Notes: a model not told the origin generated them from the letters alone. A DNA stretch of 25,713 nucleotides from JBEKYD01 sp049509915 (GCA_049509915.1 JBEKZL010000074.1:1-25713); one strand, 5' to 3'. Counted from the first letter of the stretch, positions 6,785-15,860 are shown. Program-made: numbers and translations.

Positions 6785-7891
6785 TTACGTGGTCTTATGT
6801 GGGAAGGTTGAAGCCGAGAGGCGCTGGATTTCGTTCGCCCAGAGTTGGGGCGAATAGAAGCCGATGATCTCGCGGGATTTCAGTCCGAGTGAGGCGCGCT
6901 CGGCGTTGGAAAGCTTCGAGATGCGCAGCATATTGTCTAGCAGTTCTTGGTGGGAAGCAGGATCGAAGGTGTAACCGTTCTCGCCGTTCTTGACTAGGTC
7001 GTCGGAGCAGCCGCATCGGTTGGAAACGAGGACTGGAAGGCCGGAGGCCATCGCTTCGTTGACCACGAGACCCCATGAGTCGCGAAGGCTGGGAAGAACA
7101 AGGCAGGCAGCATGGGCGTATACCGAACGCAGTTCGGGCGCGGTCTTGTGGCCGACGAAGATGATATCGGGTGCGGACGGTTGGCGCGCTGCCTGCTCAC
7201 GCAGTTGGCTGCTGAGGGGACCGTCGCCGGCTATGACGAGAGACCAGTCGGGGCCGGACGCGCGATAAGCATCGAAGGCCCGCAGCAACGCGGGGAGGTT
7301 CTTCTCGGGTGAGAGGCGGCCGACGAAGAGGAAGTAGGGGCGGTTGGGAATGGTGGGCGCGGCGTGGATGTTTCCCGTGGCGGCAAAAAAATCGTTATCG
7401 ACCACGTCGTAGCCGATGCCTATTCGGGTTGGCGGAATGCCGAGCTGTTGCAGGTAGGCAGCGGCGCGCTTACCGGCGACGATCCCGCAGTCGAATAGTA
7501 TCGTGACCAGCGAATGTTTGATTCGCTCGCTTACCCGTCCGCGGGGATAGTCGTTTGCGTTTGAGTCGCTCATCGCAATGGTGGTTGCTTTATGGAGGGT
7601 TCCCCAAGCAGCGGCGGACAACGCGGCGGGCGTGGCCCAGCCGGGGACGAGGAGGATTTCCGGTCTGAGAATCGAGAGCCGCCGCCAAAGCTTGAGGGCA
7701 ACGAAGTAGGGGTTGTGGTCTTCGCATGCGCCCTGGCGGATAGTGTGGACGTTGATGCCCGGCAGCTCCCTCTCGTTCTGCCAGCCGTAGAGTCGCTCGA
7801 AGCTGGCGAGTTCGATGGCTTCGACTTGGAAGCGCTCAGAGAGCGCGCGAATTCGAGCGATGTGGTGGGGGCCGAAATTGGTCCAAATCAC
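6785..7891 (-). CDS. Glycosyltransferase family 4
   Basis: This is a GT-B glycosyltransferase of about 368 residues. The donor half carries FVGRLSPEKNLPALL (R and K), VIAGDGPL and LPSLRDSWGLVVNEAMASG. In that last motif the first glutamate of EX7E is replaced by aspartate, a conservative and occasionally seen change. GTG at 7891 was chosen because conserved sequence starts at once (VIWTNFGPHHIARIRAL) and it lies 25 bases after the previous stop. The longer open frame to 8131 is antisense-like arginine/serine-rich sequence overlapping the upstream gene. It probably acts on the repeat unit; donor and acceptor cannot be deduced. Confidence 0.88.
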   Translation of the reverse strand: MIWTNFGPHHIARIRALSERFQVEAIELASFERLYGWQNERELPGINVHTIRQGACEDHNPYFVALKLWRRLSILRPEILLVPGWATPAALSAAAWGTLHKATTIAMSDSNANDYPRGRVSERIKHSLVTILFDCGIVAGKRAAAYLQQLGIPPTRIGIGYDVVDNDFFAATGNIHAAPTIPNRPYFLFVGRLSPEKNLPALLRAFDAYRASGPDWSLVIAGDGPLSSQLREQAARQPSAPDIIFVGHKTAPELRSVYAHAACLVLPSLRDSWGLVVNEAMASGLPVLVSNRCGCSDDLVKNGENGYTFDPASHQELLDNMLRISKLSNAERASLGLKSREIIGFYSPQLWANEIQRLSASTFPHKTT

Positions 7892-7916
7892 CGCCAGTCT
7901 GCGCCTAGGTCCGAGG

Positions 7917-9152
7917 CTATCGGTGCGTGTTTCGCACGGCGGTGGCAGTGTCAGTCGCGGCAAGCAGACGTTCTCCGTATTTCTGGACCGTGAATTCCTG
8001 CGCCCGTAGATGGGCGTTCTGGGACATCTCCGCGAGGAGGCCGGGGTCAGAAATGAGCCGGTCCAGGCGGTCTGCGATCGCGTCGGAGTCGCGAATCGGA
8101 ATGATGAAGCCCTCGATTCCGTCGCGAACAACGCTACCCGCGTTGGGCGTGGTGATTACGGGTAGGCCGGCCGCCAGCGCCTCGTAGCAGACCGTCGCGG
8201 AGCCCTCACAGATCGAGGGCAAAAGGAACACGTCGGCCCAAGCATAGTGTTGGGCCACCTCCGGTCTGGGCACCGGCCCCACCACTTCTACGTGTTCGGC
8301 GATTTTCTGAAGCGCGCCAAGCGTCACTGATATTGGCCCAACCATGCGGAACTGCGCGGCGCCGCCGAGGGACTTCGCAGCCCCAAGGACATAAGGGGCA
8401 CCTTTGCGGAGATTGACTGTTCCAATTGTAAGGACCCGCAGGGTCTGGCCCGCCGAGTGGGTGCTCTCCAGGCGTTGATTCGCGGAAAACCCGTAGGAGG
8501 CCACCCGGCAGCGATCCGCAGGGCCACCGCAATTTCGGATCCCTTCCCGCACGAACTCCGAACCGCACACAATAATGTCCGCGGACGCCCATTCCGCCCG
8601 CTCGCGTTCCTGGAACTCGCGCCGGTAAGAGTCCCTGCCCCGGTCCTCCTCCCAGCCCGGGAAGTCGGACTCCTCGGCGGCAAGGAGTTCGTCCTCGACT
8701 TCCGCAGGCGCGATGGTCTGCTCCATGACACGGAAGACGCCTCGGTCCCTCGCGTGCACCAACAGCTCCAGGCCGGCCGAGTTGAATGTGTAGACGCTGG
8801 TCGCGTTGCCCAGCCCGCGCTTTACAATTCTGCGGCAGAATTCGCGACCAGCCCACAAGTTCACCGCCGTTGTCTCCCCTTGGGAGATGGCCCGCCGCCG
8901 GCGGAAAAAGTACTCCATGCCAAATGCCGGCCAGTGTGTTATCATGCCCGGCGGCATTCCGTCCGGGGCCCGCGCAACCATTCTTCTTGCCGCGCCCGCT
9001 CTGGAGCCTGTTGCCGCCAGCCGGCTCACCAGTTTCGGCCATCCCTTCGCCGACACGAGGTCGGTGTAGAAGCTCTCCAACAGCCCTGCGTTGTGGAGGA
9101 TTCGCGGGACGGCGTAATGCATCCGCGCGCCAAGCTGGGCGACTACGAACAC
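7917..9152 (-). CDS. Glycosyltransferase family 4
   Basis: This 411-residue GT4-type enzyme starts at GTG (FVVAQLGARMHYAVPRIL), overlapping the end of the polymerase gene by 10 bases, which suggests translational coupling. The N-terminal half is long and divergent. The donor half shows LTIGTVNLRKGAPYVL and the EX7E motif CEGSATVCYEALAAG, followed by LPVITTPNAGSVVRDG. These GT4s with MHYAVPRILHNAGLL starts are typical of polysaccharide loci that encode a polymerase next door. Sugar specificity is unknown. Confidence 0.88.
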   Translation of the reverse strand: MFVVAQLGARMHYAVPRILHNAGLLESFYTDLVSAKGWPKLVSRLAATGSRAGAARRMVARAPDGMPPGMITHWPAFGMEYFFRRRRAISQGETTAVNLWAGREFCRRIVKRGLGNATSVYTFNSAGLELLVHARDRGVFRVMEQTIAPAEVEDELLAAEESDFPGWEEDRGRDSYRREFQERERAEWASADIIVCGSEFVREGIRNCGGPADRCRVASYGFSANQRLESTHSAGQTLRVLTIGTVNLRKGAPYVLGAAKSLGGAAQFRMVGPISVTLGALQKIAEHVEVVGPVPRPEVAQHYAWADVFLLPSICEGSATVCYEALAAGLPVITTPNAGSVVRDGIEGFIIPIRDSDAIADRLDRLISDPGLLAEMSQNAHLRAQEFTVQKYGERLLAATDTATAVRNTHR

Positions 9153-10507
9153 AGGGCGGCTGCCCCCGTCTTTGTGCCCGTCGGCTTGGGCCGGCCATGC
9201 GGGCGGAATCGTGTTAGGCTGGCGGTTCCGGAGAGGAGGGTGAAGACCACGATTGGGGCCATTGAGTAGCCAAACGGGACGAATATCGCGCCAAACCCCT
9301 GCGCGAACATGTTCAGGCTAATGGCGTAGAGCATGACGTAGGCGGAGAAGGCCAGGGGGGAATCCATCTGGCGCGCTGACGCGAATAGCTTCCGGGACGC
9401 TCTGCCGAGGCAGTACAGGAATAGCGCCTCGCCGGGACCGAATTGGGCGTACAGATCCGCAACGATCCCCGGTGCTGCGCCGGGCGCAACTGCCAGTCCG
9501 GTGTTGTCGCGGATATCCTGCCATGCGACTCCCGGGGTGTCGGGGTAGTGCTTCTCTGGCCAGAGCAGCTTCGGGATCGGGTTGATCGCGAGGAAATAGA
9601 TCCAGCCCAGTCCGAATTCGAGTTTGTGGGTCTGATCGACGGTGTCAATGAGCGCCGCGTGGTAGATGAATTCCTGGCCGGTTTCCCCGCGCGCCCTCTC
9701 GTGCTCGCTGACGTCCGTCGATTGATCGAGCGCTTCGGCCAGCGTCGGGGCCTCTGGCTTGTCCTCGCTGAGGGTGAGCACGCTACGAAATCCAACCATC
9801 AGCAGTACGCCGAAACCGACGGCCGCAAGGATCGTGTAGGCCCGCGCGAGCGGTACCGCGCGGCCGCGGGTAATCGAGTAGCTTACGAAGAGCAGGCCGA
9901 GTGCCGAGAACAGGGGTCCCCTCGATCCGGTGAGGATAGCGTGGGTCAGAAGGACGGCGAACGACGACAGGAAGGCGGCCTTCCTCCAGCCCGCTACCCT
10001 GAACTTGGACGTGGCGAACATCATCATCGCAGAGCCGCTGAGGATCCACCAAGGTCCGTAATACAGGTATGCCGTGTTGTCTTGCCACGCCATCGCGCGG
10101 CCGTGGGGTTGGCTAAACGAATATGCTAAGCCGCCAGATCGCGAGAGAAAGGTCACGTAGAGGCACAGACCTATGACGGTGGTTCCTAGCCCGAAAGTCC
10201 AGAGACTGCGTGGATTCCAGGAGGGGGTGCGAGTGGCGCGTGGGCGGTTCGGTTGCCGCCCCCAGCCCCATACGTAACACGACAACATGAGCGCGGGGAC
10301 GAGGAGCCCCTTGACGGTTTGTGGCTCAGTAAGGAAGGTCTGCAGGGCGCCGCTTTGCATCATGCGGGCTGGCTGCACGAGGTACAGAAATATAAATGAG
10401 CCGATCGCGACGAGAGGAAGTCCCATCGCGTCGCCGCGGCTGCTACGCATCGATAACAGCGACAGTGCCACTGCCGCTGTTATTACAGCGAAGGAGAAGG
10501 TTATCAC
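9143..10507 (-). CDS. Wzy-type O-antigen/polysaccharide polymerase
   Basis: This is a 454-residue polytopic inner-membrane protein with about ten to twelve hydrophobic segments. They start at the N-terminus (ITFSFAVITAAVALSLL) and continue with PLVAIGSFIFLYLV, LLVPALMLSCYVWGWG and a late cluster (AYVMLYAISLNMFAQGF, then PIVVFTLLSG). A large polar loop between about residues 240 and 370 matches the periplasmic catalytic loop of oligosaccharide-repeat polymerases. Sequence conservation in this class is low, so the assignment rests on topology, length, the TGSRGPLFSALG segment and position between glycosyltransferases in a Wzx/Wzc/Wza locus. It would link flipped repeat units at the periplasmic face. 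The gap to the preceding GT4 is only 6 bases. Confidence 0.85.
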   Translation of the reverse strand: MITFSFAVITAAVALSLLSMRSSRGDAMGLPLVAIGSFIFLYLVQPARMMQSGALQTFLTEPQTVKGLLVPALMLSCYVWGWGRQPNRPRATRTPSWNPRSLWTFGLGTTVIGLCLYVTFLSRSGGLAYSFSQPHGRAMAWQDNTAYLYYGPWWILSGSAMMMFATSKFRVAGWRKAAFLSSFAVLLTHAILTGSRGPLFSALGLLFVSYSITRGRAVPLARAYTILAAVGFGVLLMVGFRSVLTLSEDKPEAPTLAEALDQSTDVSEHERARGETGQEFIYHAALIDTVDQTHKLEFGLGWIYFLAINPIPKLLWPEKHYPDTPGVAWQDIRDNTGLAVAPGAAPGIVADLYAQFGPGEALFLYCLGRASRKLFASARQMDSPLAFSAYVMLYAISLNMFAQGFGAIFVPFGYSMAPIVVFTLLSGTASLTRFRPHGRPKPTGTKTGAAALCS

Positions 10508-10513
10508 GGACGT

Positions 10514-11620
10514 TTACTCGGGTCGCTCGCACTCTGAGATCAGGTCTACGTATCCTTGGATGACCTGTTCCCGCGGGAAGCGCTTGCGGTAAGCTGCCTG
10601 CACGCCGTTAGGCGTGAACGTGTTCTCTCTGATTTGCCGCGCGACGGTGACGAGGGATCTCGCGAACTCCTCCGGTTGGTCAGGGGCCGCCAGCGTGCCT
10701 AGTAGCCCGTCGCTCAGGAATTCCGGGAAGGCCCCAACGGGAGTCGCGACCACCGGTCTTCCGCGTGCGAGGATCTCAAGGGCCGCCAGACACTGCCCCT
10801 CGCTTATAGAGGTGAAGGCAAACATGTGACAGGAGTCTATCGCCGCTGGTACCTCGCGATGTGCCTTGCTCCCGTGAAAGCAAACAAGGTGCGACACGCC
10901 CATCTGTTCTGCCCTCGCTTGCAAGGCCCCCCGCTCAGGTCCGGCGCCAAAGATATGTAGCTCGGCATCCAGGCCGTTTCGGCGGGCCACACAAAAGGCC
11001 TGCACAAGGTAGGCTAGATTCTTTTGCGCAGCTAGCCGTCCGAGGTACCCGACTCGCGTGACGGACGGCGAAGGAAACGGAGTTGGGTCCCCGCAGAGCG
11101 GAGGTAGGTAGGGCAGTACCCGGACGTCGCCCCTGTAACTGTAGCCGCGCAGCTCAGTTTCGAAGCTTGCACCCTGTACGACTATTGTGTCGAAGCAATT
11201 CAACACATCTTGTGGCGGGACTCCTGCAGCCCACATCTCTGACGGCCGGTAGGGCGTTACGAGGATGAAGCGCGGCCTACCCTCCGGAAACTTATCCCGC
11301 GCTAATGCCCGCTGGGTTCTGGTCTCAAGGACCTTCCCAAACAGGACGACATCCGCCTGTCTAGCCGCTCTGATCCCCCTTAGAAGCAATAAGCGATCCG
11401 GCCATTTCCAGCGGCAGCCCCACCGCCAGCGCTGGCGATGCACCCGAAACCCACGTTGTTCCAAATCGGAGAGAAGTTCTCCTTTAGCTCCCCAGCATAC
11501 CAACTGTGCCAGAAGACCCCGCTCGTTCAGCCCAAGCAGGAGGTCGTGGAGGAACGTCTCGATCCCACCTACGGGCGAAAAGCCACCCGAATAGAAGAGC
11601 ACTTTGGGGTTGCGGTTCAC
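10514..11620 (-). CDS. Glycosyltransferase family 4
   Basis: This GT-B enzyme has about 368 residues from GTG 11620. It begins with the characteristic KVLFYSGGFSPVGGIETF. The donor half has VGYLGRLAAQKNLAYLV, IFGAGPERG and the EX7E motif SEGQCLAALEILARG, followed by RPVVATPVGAFPE. GTG 11671 is an alternative start that adds 17 residues without family character; neither has a convincing ribosome site. It acts with the other GT4s on repeat-unit assembly; the added sugar cannot be predicted. Confidence 0.86.
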   Translation of the reverse strand: MNRNPKVLFYSGGFSPVGGIETFLHDLLLGLNERGLLAQLVCWGAKGELLSDLEQRGFRVHRQRWRWGCRWKWPDRLLLLRGIRAARQADVVLFGKVLETRTQRALARDKFPEGRPRFILVTPYRPSEMWAAGVPPQDVLNCFDTIVVQGASFETELRGYSYRGDVRVLPYLPPLCGDPTPFPSPSVTRVGYLGRLAAQKNLAYLVQAFCVARRNGLDAELHIFGAGPERGALQARAEQMGVSHLVCFHGSKAHREVPAAIDSCHMFAFTSISEGQCLAALEILARGRPVVATPVGAFPEFLSDGLLGTLAAPDQPEEFARSLVTVARQIRENTFTPNGVQAAYRKRFPREQVIQGYVDLISECERPE

Positions 11621-11728
11621 TCTCTGTACCCGGGCAGGGCCCCAAATGGTACTTATGCAGGGCCAGCCCACAATCTCACGGGCCGCGCAGATTCTTCGAG
11701 CGGAGTGGCGCTACGTGCGGTCGTGTCA

Positions 11729-12892
11729 CTACTCCCCGGCAAACGCTTCCATGATCACTCTCTCCATTCGCGCCTCCCAGGCTGCGACCGAGAAACAGGT
11801 CTGCGCGGTTTCATAGCCTCGTCGAGCAAGCTCCCTGGTCCAGACCGGGTTCTCCAGTAACGAAACGGCCGCTGCCTCCATTGCCCTCTCCGTCGCCTGA
11901 ACCATAAGTCCGTTATAAGTGGGTAGTACGACGTTTGCCAGACCTCCTACGGTTGTGCAGATAGCACAGGCGCCAGCCCCGAGCGCCTCGACTAGGGAGT
12001 AGGATGTGCCCTCGCTTCCAAGTGACGGCACGACCTCTATATCGGCGGCAAAATGCTCATCTGGCATCAGTTCCCAAGGGCGCTCATAAGTGGCGACGTT
12101 AGGCAGTCCGGCCAAAAGATCCCGGAGTTCGTGTTCCCGCGCGAGCCCATTGTCCCCACCGTGCCCGCAAAAGACAAATTGAACGTCCGGGTACCGCGGC
12201 GCTAGCCTGCGCACGACGCGGCCCCACGAGAACGTTCCTCGGAACACGTCGAACCGGCGCGCGAACAGCACGCGCTGAATTGGTCGCCCACCGGCGAGTT
12301 TTTGCGCGATCCCGCCGGAATCGTGAATCGAGGTGCAGTTCGGCACGTACGCGAACCTATCCTCAAGGGCAAAGCGGTCTTCTATGACATTCCAGGAGCA
12401 CCGTTCGCGCAGCCAGTTCTGAAAGTTCGTATCCACCGTGACAACGCGGTCCATGCGTTTACATAATTTCATTAGTCGCGCAGCCAGGCGGGAATGGTCC
12501 CAATCTTTCTTCCAATTCAGAGCGCCTTGGACCAGCGGATTCCGGAATCTCCGATAAGGCACATCCCAGTAAACACCATGCTGTATTAGTATCGCCGGGT
12601 GCACGCTTTTTTCTGGCACAACATGGACATCCGAGTAGATCGCCCCGCGGCCCCCGCGGGCTAGGAAGCTGTCCGTTAGTTCGCGCAGTTCGCGAAAATT
12701 CCGCCAGGCGAGAATCGGCGCGCCACGGAAGCGTTTCTGAAAACGCTCGTCCCCCCGCTGAAAGATGGTCGCATCGAGTCCAAGTCTTTCCAGGAGTGTG
12801 AGCAAGCGTTGCACGAACGCCTCGGTCCCGCCCGCCCGGAGCTTCGCCCCGTCCCGGGTCAGAAACCAGTCACATACGATGGCTGTTTTCAT
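11729..12892 (-). CDS. Glycosyltransferase (GT4-like)
   Basis: This protein of about 387 residues starts at the ATG that opens MKTAIVCDWFLTRDGAKLRAGG. Upstream in-frame sequence to 12967 is not conserved in character. It has a GT-B layout: HPAILIQHGVYWDVPYRRF in the N-terminal half, then VLFARRFDVFRGTFSWGR and the EX7E motif SEGTSYSLVEALGAG in the donor half. The lysine normally following the loop arginine is replaced by arginine (DVFRG). It resembles glycosyltransferases of capsule loci more than housekeeping enzymes. The 102-base gap from the FkbM gene contains no other gene. Confidence 0.82.
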   Translation of the reverse strand: MKTAIVCDWFLTRDGAKLRAGGTEAFVQRLLTLLERLGLDATIFQRGDERFQKRFRGAPILAWRNFRELRELTDSFLARGGRGAIYSDVHVVPEKSVHPAILIQHGVYWDVPYRRFRNPLVQGALNWKKDWDHSRLAARLMKLCKRMDRVVTVDTNFQNWLRERCSWNVIEDRFALEDRFAYVPNCTSIHDSGGIAQKLAGGRPIQRVLFARRFDVFRGTFSWGRVVRRLAPRYPDVQFVFCGHGGDNGLAREHELRDLLAGLPNVATYERPWELMPDEHFAADIEVVPSLGSEGTSYSLVEALGAGACAICTTVGGLANVVLPTYNGLMVQATERAMEAAAVSLLENPVWTRELARRGYETAQTCFSVAAWEARMERVIMEAFAGE

Positions 12893-12994
12893 CTTAGTTA
12901 ACGCCGTCGCCAAATCAGGGTGTCGAGTTCTGCGAGACAGACGCCCCAAAACAGGCCCATTTCGCATTTGCCGGCCCGCGTCTTGGCTGCGCGG

Positions 12995-13903
12995 TCAGAT
13001 GCCAATGCGGGCACCTCGGCGGGCTCTGACGAATGTGGCCCAACCGCGCGTAGAAGGCGTGGGAGCGGTGCCTGTGAGCCCCAATCGCAGAATATAGTGT
13101 GGCTTGTTTTTTCGGCAAGCTAGGTAATTCGGACCCCGGAAGTCTTCGTCAAGGACCGAGTATGGCCGGAAGTCAACACCCCTGGGGTAAATCTTTCCCA
13201 CTGAGTATCCTCGCGATTCAAGGTATTCATAGAAATCGCGCAACAGAAAGTGCGTCAAAATGTTGACCCGCCCGTATTCGAACTGGATCACGTCGATGGC
13301 ATCACGGCGGATCGTTTCCTCGAACCCGCGCAGCACCTTGTCCTCCATGCCTTCTACGTCGATCTTCAGAAAATCGATGTGGTCGATGGATTTCTGGGAG
13401 ACGTAGCTGTCCCCTGAGACAGCATGCCCGGCCACCGTTTGCCGCCGAAGGTGTTCATCGTGGGGGTACGCAATGGCTGAGGTCAGCTCCGACTGATTCC
13501 CGAAGCAGTACAACTGTAAATCTTCGCTTCGATCTGACAAGCCGCTATTTACGACGTTCACGCCGCTCAGCCTTCCCATAGTCTCGGAGAGAGTGGCGAA
13601 CGTTTGCGGGTGAATCTCGAACGAGTGGACCGTCGCCGAGGGGAACGTGCTTTTGACCGCTGAGGTCCAGTCCCCAATATTCGCCCCTACATCGATGAAG
13701 CATGATAGAGGGAATCTGGCGAGAGTCGAGAGGACCCAGAACTCCCCGTTTGTCTTCAGGTCGTAGTCGTGGTTGTGGTAGCCGTCAACCAATGACTCGC
13801 AAATTGAAATGGCTTTTCTGAAGGGAGTTGCACTGCGGTGTCGCGCGAGATATCGTCTGGTGGAGACCACGGCGGCGCGCCGAGCGCGCTCAATAATGCT
13901 CAT
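12995..13903 (-). CDS. FkbM family methyltransferase
   Basis: This 302-residue SAM-dependent O-methyltransferase is of the FkbM type. The SAM-binding motif is FIDVGANIGDWTSA (69-82). The acidic ribose-binding residue lies in VHSFEIHPQ, and the family signature DFLKIDVEGMEDKVLRG spans about 177-193. The RDAIDVIQFEYG segment is also typical. The ATG start is supported by GGAG eight bases upstream. In polysaccharide loci FkbM enzymes methylate sugar hydroxyls, which is the inferred role. The C-terminal tail from about residue 270 is basic and not conserved. Confidence 0.92.
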   Translation of the reverse strand: MSIIERARRAAVVSTRRYLARHRSATPFRKAISICESLVDGYHNHDYDLKTNGEFWVLSTLARFPLSCFIDVGANIGDWTSAVKSTFPSATVHSFEIHPQTFATLSETMGRLSGVNVVNSGLSDRSEDLQLYCFGNQSELTSAIAYPHDEHLRRQTVAGHAVSGDSYVSQKSIDHIDFLKIDVEGMEDKVLRGFEETIRRDAIDVIQFEYGRVNILTHFLLRDFYEYLESRGYSVGKIYPRGVDFRPYSVLDEDFRGPNYLACRKNKPHYILRLGLTGTAPTPSTRGWATFVRARRGARIGI

Positions 13904-14037
13904 AGCGACAGCTCCATTTGCGGTTCTTCCTTTTTCCTTCGGCGGGCGCGTTGACAGTGATGTCGGCTATGGAATGCCCACGCGGTGACGATTATCGCGA
14001 TCGTCGGGGCGTCGTTTGTTTCAGGGGCAGGAGTCAT
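13900..14037 (-). CDS. Small uncharacterised ORF, possibly a truncated GT2 start
   Basis: A 45-codon frame starting ATG fills part of the gap before the FkbM gene and overlaps its start as ATGA (TGA inside the CTATGA junction). The product begins MTPAPETNDAPTIAIIVTAW and then becomes basic (RARRRKKEEP). The segment APTIAIIVTAW resembles the first strand of family 2 glycosyltransferases, but nothing follows it. It may be a remnant, a small coupled leader, or chance. Remaining bases of the gap to 14187 show no supported feature. Confidence 0.25.
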   Translation of the reverse strand: MTPAPETNDAPTIAIIVTAWAFHSRHHCQRARRRKKEEPQMELSL

Positions 14038-14187
14038 ATTGTCCCCTAGTCGGTGGGCCGGTATTCCGCTGGTGTCCCAAGGAGCAACATCCGGAGGGGC
14101 TATGTTGTACGTTCAGTCCGACAGGAGGCGGGTGGATCTGACTCCCCTGAGGCGATCGCTTGGTCTTGGGGGCACCGGCGGCTTCCG

Positions 14188-15555
14188 CTACGTGATGTGT
14201 AGTGGGTCCTTTTGGTGCTGGAGAAGCCGATGACGCAGGTACAGCGCTTGCCACACGGTATGAGCGATGTAGGCGCCGAGCATTGAGCCGGCCAAGCCGA
14301 GGGCAAGCCTCGATGGGATTAGGTAGTAGCAGCCGGCAAGCAGGACCGCAGCCCACATGGCGTTGAATGCCAAGCCGATCCAGACTGATCCAGCGCTCAA
14401 TATGGCCGTTCCCACTACACCGTTGATGCAACTTATCGCGGCTGTGGCGGCTGACAGGGCCAGCACTAGCCAACCTTGTTGGAAGTCGCGCCCGTAGAGG
14501 CGCATGATTTGTGGGGCGGCCAGCGCGACGGGCACAGCGACGGCCACAGCCGCCGTCGCCGTCAGGATCAGGTTCCATCGAAGAGCTTTGTTGTACCGCG
14601 ACGCGTCGCGCTCCCCGTTCAGGTTCGACAGGATGGGCAGCGCAAACTGGGCCAGCACTGCGGGTATGAACCCAATGGCGTTCCTCCACTGACTAGCGGC
14701 GCTGAACACGCCCATTTCTCCGTAGCCGCCAGGTTGGTTAACCAGCATTGTGTTTGCCGCCCAGAGTGCGGGTCCGACTAGCGCGCCGCTGAGGAATGCG
14801 GGTGTCGAGAACGTCCAAAGGACTCGCCTTTCTTTCCATCCAGACGAGAGGCGGGTGTGGATTCCAAGGGCCAGGCAGTGGGCTCGTAGTGAAATCTGGC
14901 TCAAGAGGCACGCCACGGCCGAAATGGACACTAGCGCCCAGACCGCGCCGGGTAGCCCCCAGGAGAGCACGGCAATTGCGGTAACCGGGACTGCTATCAG
15001 GCCCCGCAGGAGGTTGATTCGAGCGGTGGCTTGGAAGGCCTCAAGGCCCGTCAGGGCACCTAGTTGCGCACCGTTGAGGGCGTTGAAGAACAGGAGCAGG
15101 CTGGCAATTCGTAGTTCGTCCGCCAGGGCCGGTGCATTTAGGGTCTTGACGGCCAGCACCGGTGCGGCGGCTAGTAGAGTCAGGGCCATGAGTCCGCCGG
15201 AGACGATCGCGACGGCTGAGCCGAGGGCGACGATTCGTCCGGCCCGTTCCGGGTCGCGGGTCCGGAACTGCGCGACGTACTTGGTCGCCGTGAGGCCGAG
15301 CCCCAAGCCCGCGAAAATGCCGAGCATGCCCACGGTGCTTTGGACCATGCCATACTCGCCGAATTGCTCGCGGCCTAACAGCCTGGCTGTGATCACGGAT
15401 GCGGCCAGGCTTGCGCCCTGGGATATGACCGCACCGACGAGGGACCAGACGGCGCCTCTCGCGAACCGGCCGCGCAGGGAGTCCGCGGCCCATGTCTCGG
15501 TGATTGCCTTGGAGGCGTTGTTCCACGACCTGATCTCTGTGGGAATCAGGAGCAA
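14188..15555 (-). CDS. Wzx-type polysaccharide flippase (MOP superfamily)
   Basis: This 455-residue integral membrane protein of the oligosaccharide flippase family moves lipid-linked repeat units to the periplasmic leaflet. It has about 12-14 hydrophobic segments. The first carries the family-typical GAVWSLVGAVISQGASLAAS followed by ARLLGREQFGEYGMVQS. The second half contains GVFSAASQWRNAIGFIPAVL and LPILSNLNGE, also typical. The start is TTG: no ATG precedes the fold, and a strong GGAGG lies 8 bases upstream. The 5' end overlaps the tail of the wecB remnant by about 10 bases. Confidence 0.92.
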   Translation of the reverse strand: MLLIPTEIRSWNNASKAITETWAADSLRGRFARGAVWSLVGAVISQGASLAASVITARLLGREQFGEYGMVQSTVGMLGIFAGLGLGLTATKYVAQFRTRDPERAGRIVALGSAVAIVSGGLMALTLLAAAPVLAVKTLNAPALADELRIASLLLFFNALNGAQLGALTGLEAFQATARINLLRGLIAVPVTAIAVLSWGLPGAVWALVSISAVACLLSQISLRAHCLALGIHTRLSSGWKERRVLWTFSTPAFLSGALVGPALWAANTMLVNQPGGYGEMGVFSAASQWRNAIGFIPAVLAQFALPILSNLNGERDASRYNKALRWNLILTATAAVAVAVPVALAAPQIMRLYGRDFQQGWLVLALSAATAAISCINGVVGTAILSAGSVWIGLAFNAMWAAVLLAGCYYLIPSRLALGLAGSMLGAYIAHTVWQALYLRHRLLQHQKDPLHIT

Positions 15556-15773
15556 CTTACGTGCCTCCGGGTTTCCTCTGAAGCGGCGATCGTCGTACGG
15601 GTCCGGGCAGATTGGGTGGCCCCGCTTGCGAGCACGCCGGCAATCCTTTCGCTGGCTTGGCCGTCTCCGTAGGGATTGTGCGGGCGCGCCATTTGTTGGT
15701 AGGCGTGCGAGGCGTCCGGGCAGAGTTTGATGGCCTCGGGGCGGGTAGCGAAGATGAAGAGGGGTCCAATCAT
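15546..15773 (-). pseudogene. wecB: wecB remnant: both ends joined, middle deleted
   Basis: The ATG frame reads MIGPLFIFATRPEAIKLCP, the N-terminus of non-hydrolysing UDP-N-acetylglucosamine 2-epimerase (family pattern VFGTRPEAIKMAP). It then runs directly into AYQQMARPHNPYGDGQASER, the family's C-terminal block (for comparison AMSRAHNPYGDGQACSRI in E. coli WecB). The roughly 300 residues that contain the fold and catalytic histidines and acidic residues are missing, but the reading frame is retained across the junction. The product of about 75 residues cannot be an epimerase. The tail after AGVLAS is unrelated and overlaps the flippase start. This indicates that the locus once made ManNAc-type sugar and lost the step by internal deletion. 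Confidence 0.8.
15564..15568 (-). promoter_or_regulatory. Ribosome binding site deciding a TTG start
   Basis: GGAGG lies 8 bases before TTG at 15555 on the minus strand. This supports TTG initiation of the flippase gene within the end of the wecB remnant. Confidence 0.7.
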
Positions 15774-15832
15774 GGGGTTGGTCGTGGGGGAGCGGCCGGG
15801 CTGGCGCCCGGCTTGACCGATTGACAATCGAT

Positions 15833-15860
15833 CCGCAGGTTTCCAGCCTGCCCCACAGAG
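15833..15860. repeat. Dispersed GC-rich repeat copy
   Basis: This is the second copy of the repeat seen at 193-220. It lies in the 230-base gap between the tyrosine kinase gene and the wecB remnant. Translations of this element read VGQAGNLR, a spurious peptide. Confidence 0.6.
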
